From assembly GCF_025460765.1 (NCBI RefSeq), contig NZ_JAMWEG010000005.1:310001-374000 (forward strand): a stretch of 64,000 nt of DNA, written 5' to 3'. This stretch comes from Micromonospora sp. MA102. GTDB taxonomy: Bacteria > Actinomycetota > Actinomycetes > Mycobacteriales > Micromonosporaceae. A program made the translations under genes and the position numbers. The first letter of the stretch is position 1. Each line of letters opens with the position of its first letter. Below are positions 57,732-64,000 of the stretch, piece by piece. The notes under the pieces were generated by a model. That model worked only from the letters and a program-made list of their open reading frames with translations. It did no database searches and was not told where the DNA came from.

Positions 57732-59876
57732 GTGGACTTTCCCGAGCTGGCCGCCCGCACCCGTCGGTTCAGCCATGGGGCGCCGCGCTCCGTCTCCGTC
57801 GCCGACGACGGCTCCCGGGTCATCTTTCTGCGCTCGTCGGGACCGGAGGACCCGGCCGACGCGCTCTGGCTGCTCGACGTCGCCACCGGCGAGGAGCAGC
57901 TCGTCGCCGACCCGGCGGTGCTGCTCGGCGCGGACGGCGAACCGGCCGCGCTGGCGCCGGGCGAACGGGCACTGCGCGAGCGGCTGCGGCTCAGCGCCGC
58001 GGGCATCGGCTCGTACGCCCTGGACGGCGCCGGCCGGGTGGCCGCGTTCGCGCTGGCCGGCCGGCTGTTCCGGGCCGACCTGGTGCACGGTGACGTGGTC
58101 GAGGTGGCCGCCGTCGGCCCGGTGATCGACCCGCGTCCGGACCCGACCGGCGAACGGCTGGCCTACGTCACCGACGCCGCCGAGGGGGTGCGCCGGGGCC
58201 AGTTGCGGGTGGTCGAGCCGGACGGCACCGACAACCTGCTGGCCGGCGAGGACAGCGGGGTGACCTGGGGGCTGGCCGAGCACATCGCGGCGGAGGAGTT
58301 CGGCCGGTTCCGCGGCTACTGGTGGTCCCCGGACGGGCGCTCGGTGCTGGCCGCGCGCGTGGACGAGTCCCGGCTGGACCGCTGGCACCTGCACGACCCG
58401 GCCGACCCGGCGAGCCCGCCGACGTCCGTGGCGTACCCCCGGGCCGGTGGGCCGAACGCGGAGGTCAGCCTGCACCTGCTGGACCTCGACGGCGGCTGGG
58501 TCGACGTGCACTGGGACCGGGAGACCTACCCGTACCTGACCTCGGTCGACTGGGCGGACGGCGGCCCGCTGATCACGGTGCTGCGCCGGTCGCAGCAGCA
58601 CGGGCTGGTGCTGGCCGTCGACCCGCGTACCGGCGAGACGCAGGTGCACGCGGAGCTGGCCGACCCGCGCTGGGTGGAGCCGATCCCGGGCACCCCGGCG
58701 CACCTGCCCGACGGGCGGGTGCTGGTCGGCGGCGAGCTGGCCCACGACGGGTACGACGCCCGCTGCCTGTTCGCCGACGGCACCCTGCTCACCCCGCCCT
58801 CGCTCTACGTGCGGCGGGTGGTGGGCCGGCTGCCGGCCGGGCCGAACTCGGCGTCGGACCTGCTGGTCGAGGCGAGCGAGGGCGAGCCGAGCCAGCGCCA
58901 CCTCTACCGGGTGCGCACGGCGATCGGGGGTGGGGTGGACGCCCGCCGGATGGGCAGCGACCCCGGCTGGCATACCGCCGCGATCGGCGGCAGCACCCTG
59001 GCCGTGGGGGCGGCCTCGCTGGAGCACCCGGGCACCCGCTGGCGGGTCTGGCACGACGACCGCGAGGTGGGCGAGCTGGCGTCGCGGGCCGCGACCCCGC
59101 CGTACGCGCCGCGGCCGACGCTGGTCCGGGTGACCGACCGGCGGCTGCCCAGTGCGGTGCTCTACCCGGGGGAGCACGTGAAGGGCACGAAGTTGCCGGT
59201 GCTGCTGGACATCTACGGCGGCCCGGGCCACCAGGAGGTGATCGCGGCGCGGGGGGCCTGGCTGGAACGGCAGTGGTGGGCCGAGCAGGGCTTCGCGGTG
59301 GTAACCATCGACAACCGGGGCACGCCCGGCATCGCCCCCTCCTTCGAGAAGGCGATCCACCGGCGGGTGGCCGACGTGATCCTGTCCGACCAGGTGGACG
59401 CGCTGACCGCGCTGGCCGGCAAGCACCCGGACCTGGACCTGGAACGGGTGGCCGTGCGCGGCTGGTCGTTCGGCGGCTGGCTGGCCGGGCTGGCGGTGCT
59501 GCGCCACCCGGAGCTGTTCCGGTGCGCGATCGTCGGCGCCCCGGTCACCGACTGGACGCTGTACGACACCGCGTACACCGAGCGCTACCTGGGGATGCCG
59601 GACGACGGGATGGACGTCTACGCCCACCACTCGCTGGTCGAGCTGGCGGCCGAGCCGGTCGGCGACCCGGCGCAGGCCCGGCCGATGCTGCTGGTGCACG
59701 GCCTGGTCGACGACAACGTGCTGGCCGCGCACACGCTGCGGCTCTCGGCGGCGCTGCTGGCCGCCGGCCGGCCGCATGCGGTGCTGCCGCTCACCGGGGC
59801 CAGCCACATGGCCGCCGGCGGGGTGGCCGAGCGGCTGCTCCGCCTGGAGCTGGACTTCCTCCGCCGGCACCTGTGA
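57732..59876 (+). CDS. S9-family prolyl oligopeptidase / dipeptidyl peptidase IV-like enzyme
   Basis: 714 residues, no signal peptide. Residues 1-450 form the DPPIV-type beta-propeller (FRGYWWSPDGRSVLAARVDE is typical). The hydrolase domain has Ser579 in GWSFGGW, Asp660 in HGLVDDNV and His692 in GASHMAAGG. It should cut N-terminal dipeptides or short peptides in the cytoplasm. The neighbouring peptide ABC importer makes a peptide-catabolism role plausible. TACTCT lies 8 nt before GTG 57732. Confidence 0.9.
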   Translation: MDFPELAARTRRFSHGAPRSVSVADDGSRVIFLRSSGPEDPADALWLLDVATGEEQLVADPAVLLGADGEPAALAPGERALRERLRLSAAGIGSYALDGAGRVAAFALAGRLFRADLVHGDVVEVAAVGPVIDPRPDPTGERLAYVTDAAEGVRRGQLRVVEPDGTDNLLAGEDSGVTWGLAEHIAAEEFGRFRGYWWSPDGRSVLAARVDESRLDRWHLHDPADPASPPTSVAYPRAGGPNAEVSLHLLDLDGGWVDVHWDRETYPYLTSVDWADGGPLITVLRRSQQHGLVLAVDPRTGETQVHAELADPRWVEPIPGTPAHLPDGRVLVGGELAHDGYDARCLFADGTLLTPPSLYVRRVVGRLPAGPNSASDLLVEASEGEPSQRHLYRVRTAIGGGVDARRMGSDPGWHTAAIGGSTLAVGAASLEHPGTRWRVWHDDREVGELASRAATPPYAPRPTLVRVTDRRLPSAVLYPGEHVKGTKLPVLLDIYGGPGHQEVIAARGAWLERQWWAEQGFAVVTIDNRGTPGIAPSFEKAIHRRVADVILSDQVDALTALAGKHPDLDLERVAVRGWSFGGWLAGLAVLRHPELFRCAIVGAPVTDWTLYDTAYTERYLGMPDDGMDVYAHHSLVELAAEPVGDPAQARPMLLVHGLVDDNVLAAHTLRLSAALLAAGRPHAVLPLTGASHMAAGGVAERLLRLELDFLRRHL

Positions 59877-59885
59877 ACGCGCGAA

Positions 59886-59911
59886 GGCCCCGGCCGGATC
59901 GGACCGGGGCC
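59886..59911. terminator. terminator between the S9 peptidase and peptide-binding protein genes
   Basis: An 8-bp perfect stem (GGCCCCGG with CCGGGGCC) with a 10-nt interior that can pair further, between two convergent genes. CCCCCGCGGGG follows directly. Confidence 0.6.
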
Positions 59912-59928
59912 CCCGCGGGGTCAGGCTG

Positions 59929-61674
59929 TCACTGCTTGACGTAGGCGTTCACGAAGCTGGGCCAGCCGAAGATGCTGCCGATGAAGAGGCCGCCGGCCTT
60001 CTCACCGTGCGCGACGGAGACGACCTCGTTGTACAGCGGCACCGCCGGCGCCGACTCCTTCATGAGCTTCTCGTCGAGCGCGCTCCACTCCTCGGCCTGC
60101 TTGGCCGGGTCCTCCGCGAGCACGCGGTCGAACTCGGCGTTGATGGCGTCGTTGTTGAGCTGGGAGGTGTTGCTGTTGCCCTCGGCCTTGATGTTGCGGC
60201 CGTCGAAGAGCACCGGCAGGATCGACGCGCCGCTGGGCCAGTCCGCCGCCCACGAGTCGACCCAGATGTCCCACGGGTTGCTCTTCTTCTTCACGAAGTC
60301 GAGGTAACCGTCCTCGGGGATCGGCTTGATGGTGACGGTGAAGCCGGCCTTCTCCAGGGCGTTCTTGACCTGGGTGGCGGTCTCCTGCGAGGGGGTGTCG
60401 TCGGAGGTGCCGAGCACCAGGTTCACCGGCTTGCCGGCGAGCAGCTCCTTCGCCTTGTCCGGGTTGCCACTCTCCCCCGCCGGGTACGCGTCGAACTGCT
60501 TGTAGCCGAGCGTGGTGGGCGGCAGCAGCGTGGTCAGCGGCACGGCGCCGTACGGGCCGCCGAGGTTCTTGGTGATGCTGCTGCGGTCGATCGCGTAGTT
60601 GATCGCCTGCCGCACGGACAGGTCGGTGACCCGCGTCGTGTTGATGCTCAGCCGGTAGGCGTTCGGCGTGGCGGCGACGATCATCCGCTCCTTGAGCTTG
60701 GCGTCGCCGGTGACCTTCGCGATCAGCTCGGACGGCACACCGCCGGTGCCCACGGCGGCGGCGTCGTTGCCGGTGCCGGCGAGCACCCGGTTGGTCTGGG
60801 TGGCGTTGTCCGCACCGAACGACCAGATGAACTTGTCCGGGTAGGCGTGCCGCACCGGGTCGGTGGCCGGGTCCCAGTTCTCGTTGCGCTCGAGCACCAT
60901 CTCCACGCCGGGCTGGTGCTTGGTGATCTTGTAGGGCCCGGACGAGAACGGCTGGTTGTCCAGGTTGACGCCGGTGTCCTTGTCCGCCGGCAGCGGCGCG
61001 GTGGCCGGCAGCGACACGGCGAACGGCAGGTCACAGCGCGGCTTGCTGAACTCGAAGCGCAGCGTCTGCGCGTCCGGGGTGCTCAGGCCCGGCGGCAGCG
61101 AGGTCTTGTTGGCCTTGAAGTTCCACTTGGTGTCGTACTGCGGGCTGTCGACCAGCCACTCCTGCAGGTAGGTCGGGCCACCGGTCAGGTCGGGGTCGAA
61201 CGAGCGGGCGATGCCGTACGCGATCTCCTTCGAGGTGATCGGCCGGCCGTCTTCGAACTTGACGCCCTGCTTGATCTTGAATTCCCAGACCTTGCAGTCG
61301 TTGTTCACGTTCTTGCCGGGGGTCTCGGCCAGGTCGCCGACCAGGGTCACGTTGCCCTTGCCGTCGTCCTTGAACGTGGTGAGGAAGCGCGCGTAGAGCT
61401 GGCTCCCCATCAGGCCGGCGAACGAGTAGACCCGCTGCGGGTCCAGGTGGGAGATCTTGTTCTCGCGCAGGATGTAGAAGGTCCCGCCCTTGGCCGCGCC
61501 GGGAACGTCCGCCGCCGGGCCGAGCGAGTCCTTGGGGTCGGTCGCGATGGCGCCGCTGCGGGGCTTGTTGCTGTCCACCTTGTCGGCGTTGTCGCCGGTG
61601 TTCTTGCTGCATGCACTGAGGGCGACCACCAGTGCCATCGCACCGCCCATGGCGGTGGCGAGTCTTGCTCGCAT
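59929..61674 (-). CDS. ABC importer substrate-binding lipoprotein, family 5 (peptide/nickel type)
   Basis: 581 residues. A lipobox VVALSAC gives lipidated Cys22. The SBP_bac_5 domain shows LDPQRVYSFAGLMGSQLYAR, the FEDGRPITSKEIAYGIARSF loop, RVTDLSVRQAINYAIDRSSI and DIWVDSWAADWPSG. It delivers oligopeptides or similar to the downstream permeases. ATG 61674 is set by GGAGG 7 nt upstream; a GTG two codons earlier is too close. The upstream 95 bp are notably AT-rich and likely hold the promoter, including AAGC-TTC-GCTT. Confidence 0.93.
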   Translation of the reverse strand: MRARLATAMGGAMALVVALSACSKNTGDNADKVDSNKPRSGAIATDPKDSLGPAADVPGAAKGGTFYILRENKISHLDPQRVYSFAGLMGSQLYARFLTTFKDDGKGNVTLVGDLAETPGKNVNNDCKVWEFKIKQGVKFEDGRPITSKEIAYGIARSFDPDLTGGPTYLQEWLVDSPQYDTKWNFKANKTSLPPGLSTPDAQTLRFEFSKPRCDLPFAVSLPATAPLPADKDTGVNLDNQPFSSGPYKITKHQPGVEMVLERNENWDPATDPVRHAYPDKFIWSFGADNATQTNRVLAGTGNDAAAVGTGGVPSELIAKVTGDAKLKERMIVAATPNAYRLSINTTRVTDLSVRQAINYAIDRSSITKNLGGPYGAVPLTTLLPPTTLGYKQFDAYPAGESGNPDKAKELLAGKPVNLVLGTSDDTPSQETATQVKNALEKAGFTVTIKPIPEDGYLDFVKKKSNPWDIWVDSWAADWPSGASILPVLFDGRNIKAEGNSNTSQLNNDAINAEFDRVLAEDPAKQAEEWSALDEKLMKESAPAVPLYNEVVSVAHGEKAGGLFIGSIFGWPSFVNAYVKQ

Positions 61675-61768
61675 ACTCACTCCTCCGGGTCCGATGAAGG
61701 AAAGCTTCGCTTAGGTTTCATCCGCGGTAAATTTCGAGCAGATAACGAATCGACTGCGACCTGCCAGC

Positions 61769-62755
61769 TCAGCCGAGACGCACCCGTGGATCGATGAACG
61801 CGTAGAGCAGGTCGACCACGATGTTCGCGACGACCACGAAGAGCGCCGAGATCAGCACGGTGGCCATGATGGTCGGCAGGTCACCCTGGCGGACCGCCTC
61901 CACGGCGGTACGCCCCAACCCCTGGATGCCGAACGTCGTCTCGGTGATGACCGTGCCACCGAGCGCCGCGCCCACGTCCAGACCGGCGATCGTCACGATC
62001 GGCGTGATCGCCGCCCGCAGCGCGTGCCGGCCGTAGACCTTCCGCTTCGCCACGCCCTTGGCCCGGGCGGTCCGGACGAAGTCCTCGGAGAGCGTCTCCA
62101 GCATCTGCGCCCGGGACAGCCGGGCGTAGATCGCGGAGAACAGCAGGGCCAGCGTCACCCAGGCCAGCACCAGCCCGCGCGCCCACTCGACCGGGTTGTC
62201 GAGGAAGGGCACGTACCGCGGCGTCGGCAGGATCTTCAACGAGTACACGAAGATCAGCAACAGCACGGCGCCGACGAAGTAGAGCTGCAACGAGGCGAAG
62301 GTGAGCGTGAGCCCGATCGAGACGCGGTCGAGCAGCGAGCCCCGGCGCAGCGCCGATATCATCCCGAGCCCCACCCCGAGCGCGAGCCAGAGCACCGCCG
62401 CGGGCAGCACGATGTTCAACGTCACGGGCAGCACCCGGGCGAAGGTGTCGCTGACCGCCTCGCTGTTCACGTACGAGTAGCCGAGGCAGGGCGCCTCGCA
62501 CTCGCCGCCCTGCGCGCTGCCCAGGTCGCGGCCGACGAAGATGCCCTTCATGTAGTTGGCGTACTGCGTCGGCTTCGGGTCGTTGAGACCCAGCTCCGTC
62601 CGCACCCGCTCCAGGCGCTCGGCGTTGCAGTTCTTCGGGCACATGCCGGTGACCGGGTCGCGGGGCAGCGCGAAGAACATGAGGAAGCTGACGATGCTCA
62701 CCGCGAGCAGCACCGAGACCGCCAGCAGCACTCGCTTCAGCAGGAACCGCACCAT
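61769..62755 (-). CDS. peptide ABC importer permease, DppB type
   Basis: 328 residues, six helices. The EAA-type loop reads VRTARAKGVAKRKVYGRHAL. The first extracellular loop (about 32-100) carries four Cys as two CxxxC pairs (Cys39/43 in MCPKNC, Cys86/90 in GECEAPC), which may form disulfides. Common DppB/OppB motifs GLNDPKPTQYANYM and TVITETTFGIQGLG are present. It lies 94 nt downstream of the binding-protein gene's start region on the opposite order, forming a cluster read toward lower coordinates. Confidence 0.9.
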   Translation of the reverse strand: MVRFLLKRVLLAVSVLLAVSIVSFLMFFALPRDPVTGMCPKNCNAERLERVRTELGLNDPKPTQYANYMKGIFVGRDLGSAQGGECEAPCLGYSYVNSEAVSDTFARVLPVTLNIVLPAAVLWLALGVGLGMISALRRGSLLDRVSIGLTLTFASLQLYFVGAVLLLIFVYSLKILPTPRYVPFLDNPVEWARGLVLAWVTLALLFSAIYARLSRAQMLETLSEDFVRTARAKGVAKRKVYGRHALRAAITPIVTIAGLDVGAALGGTVITETTFGIQGLGRTAVEAVRQGDLPTIMATVLISALFVVVANIVVDLLYAFIDPRVRLG

Positions 62756-62768
62756 GGCGCCGAACCCC

Positions 62769-63770
62769 TTACCGTGACGACTTCGGATCGAGCGCGTCGC
62801 GCAGCGCGTCGCCGAAGAGGTTGAACGCCAGCACGAGCGCGAAGATGGTGATGCCCGGGAAGAAGACGTACGCCGGGTCGGTCTGCAGGTAGTCGATGCT
62901 GCGGTAGATCATCCGGCCGAAGCTCGGGACCGACTCGGGCAGCCCGACGCCGAGGAAGGACAGCGCCGCCTCACCGGTGACGTACGACGGCACCGCGAGG
63001 GAGAACGCCACCAGGATGGGCGCCCAGATGTTCGGCAGCAACTGCCGGAAGAGCATGTGGCCGAGCCCGGCGCCGCTGGCCCGGGCCGCCTCGACGAACT
63101 CCCGCTCGCGCAGCGACACCACCTGCCCGCGGACGAGTCGCGCCGTGCCGGTCCAGCCGAACGCGGCGAACACCACGATCAACGTGGTCACCGCGAACCA
63201 GGTGGGCACCGCGTCCCGGGGGCCGTAGAACCGCAGGGAGAACGTCGGGACCACGGCCAGCGCGAAGATGAGGAACGGCATGGCCAGCGCGACGTCGGTG
63301 ACCCACATGATCACCGAATCGACGACGCCGCCCAGGTAACCCGCGACGATGCCCAGCACCACCCCGATCGCCGTGGTGACGACCGCGGCTCCCAGCGCGA
63401 TGAGCAGCGAGGTGCGGATGCCGTAGATCATCCGGATGAAGATGTCCCGGCCCAGGCCGGGTTCGAGCCCGAACCAGTGGTCGCCGCTCACCCCGCCCAC
63501 GTAGCCGAGCGGCATGCCGGTGGAGTCCAGCAGGTCACCGAACTGCTGGCTCGGCGACATGCCGTAGAGCCGCTGGAGCAGCGGCGCCGCGACCGCCGCC
63601 ACGATGAACACGGCCAGCACGATGCCGCTGATCAGAGCGGTGCGGTCCCGGCGCAGCCGGTTCCAGACCAGCTGGCCGGGCGAGCGCCCGACGAGCCCCT
63701 TCTCCTCGGGGCCCGCACCGGTGGACTCGATTTCGGCAAGCGCCACGCCCTCGACCGGGGACAGGCTCAT
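62769..63770 (-). CDS. peptide ABC importer permease, DppC type
   Basis: 333 residues with the OppC N-terminal helix ([20 protein letters not shown]), the [19 protein letters not shown] motif, the EAA loop [20 protein letters not shown] and [17 protein letters not shown]. It pairs with the DppB-like permease that follows 13 nt later. ATG 63770 overlaps the stop of the ATPase gene (ATGA), so the cluster order is ATPase, DppC, DppB, binding protein. Confidence 0.92.
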   Translation of the reverse strand: MSLSPVEGVALAEIESTGAGPEEKGLVGRSPGQLVWNRLRRDRTALISGIVLAVFIVAAVAAPLLQRLYGMSPSQQFGDLLDSTGMPLGYVGGVSGDHWFGLEPGLGRDIFIRMIYGIRTSLLIALGAAVVTTAIGVVLGIVAGYLGGVVDSVIMWVTDVALAMPFLIFALAVVPTFSLRFYGPRDAVPTWFAVTTLIVVFAAFGWTGTARLVRGQVVSLREREFVEAARASGAGLGHMLFRQLLPNIWAPILVAFSLAVPSYVTGEAALSFLGVGLPESVPSFGRMIYRSIDYLQTDPAYVFFPGITIFALVLAFNLFGDALRDALDPKSSR

Positions 63771-64000
63771 TTCGACACCTCCTCGGCGGTCGCGGCGGCC
63801 GGTCCGGCGCCCTGGCTGATCGTTCCCGTCTCCGGGAAGTGGCAGGCGGTGGCCTGGTTGCCGCCGTCCCGGGGCACCAGCGCCGGCTCCTCGGTGGCGC
63901 ACCGCTCCTGCGCCTTCCAGCAGCGGGTGCGGAAGCGGCAGCCCGACGGCGGGTTGAGTGGGGTGGGCACGTCGCCGGTGAGGCGGATCCGCCCGGCCGG
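63767..64000 (-). CDS. C-terminus of a peptide ABC importer ATP-binding protein, cut by the window end
   Basis: The last 77 residues only. [20 protein letters not shown] with later Cys residues is the oligo_HPY C-terminal domain of DppD/DppF/OppF ATPases; the Cys set ([16 protein letters not shown]) is typical and may bind an iron-sulfur cluster or form disulfides. A flexible Ala-rich tail ends the protein. The ATPase core lies beyond the window. The stop overlaps the DppC start by 4 nt. Confidence 0.9.
   Translation of the reverse strand, partial: PAGRIRLTGDVPTPLNPPSGCRFRTRCWKAQERCATEEPALVPRDGGNQATACHFPETGTISQGAGPAAATAEEVSK

Overview
The window is very GC-rich, densely coded DNA from an actinobacterium, most likely Micromonosporaceae (Micromonospora-like). 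The evidence is the gene order (alaS-ruvX-mltG-aroE-aroC-aroK ... aroB-aroQ-efp-nusB / bldD / pyrR-pyrB-pyrC-carA-carB), a BldD developmental regulator with a c-di-GMP signature, mycothiol biosynthesis (mshB), and many leaderless-type starts. I see no tRNA, rRNA, CRISPR array, transposase or integrase. No gene-free stretch exceeds 300 bases; the longest is the bldD-pyrR gap at 32946-33230.

1-15.4 kb is an accessory-rich stretch around two aminoacyl-tRNA synthetases. It holds a probable hisS tail, an acyl-ACP desaturase behind a 31-bp palindrome, a hotdog thioesterase divergent from an HxlR regulator, a secreted streptogrisin-like protease, an MFS exporter and a DUF998 protein, then aspS. A TetR / membrane protein / LtrA block follows; it is bracketed by an exact 24-bp repeat of the aspS 3' end. 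After it come an SDR enzyme, an ArsR-MFS pair behind a triple TGCACA operator, two back-to-back GNATs and a small membrane protein.

15.4-32.4 kb is the conserved core: rarA, a 1139-residue disordered single-pass membrane protein, DUF948, DUF6167, alaS, ruvX, mltG and the shikimate genes aroE, aroC, aroK, aroB, aroQ (interrupted by an opposite-strand ctaG-DUF2243 pair), then efp and nusB. bldD lies convergently behind a shared terminator.

33.2-40.5 kb is the UMP operon pyrR-pyrB-pyrC-carA-carB, each gene overlapping the next, with a PyrR RNA loop just upstream of the pyrR ribosome-binding site. A long hairpin repeat and a run of six G-tracts separate carB from two LOG-family genes. dapE and dapD then diverge from a 24-bp gap whose centre is a palindrome reading as a -10 box both ways; dapC occurs later, translationally coupled to a 7Fe ferredoxin gene.

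44.5-64 kb holds an O-acetyltransferase, a large membrane protein carrying split alpha/beta-hydrolase motifs, a P-loop kinase, a SIMPL protein, tyrA, an M48 protease, fdxA-dapC, an Rv0428c-like GNAT, two small membrane proteins with mshB, an S9 peptidase, and a dipeptide/oligopeptide ABC importer (binding protein, two permeases, and the C-terminus of an ATPase cut by the window end).

No convincing new defence or mobile system is present. The most unusual items are the disordered membrane protein, the split hydrolase, the repeat-bracketed block after aspS, the symmetric dapE/dapD promoter and the hairpin plus G-tract junction after carB.
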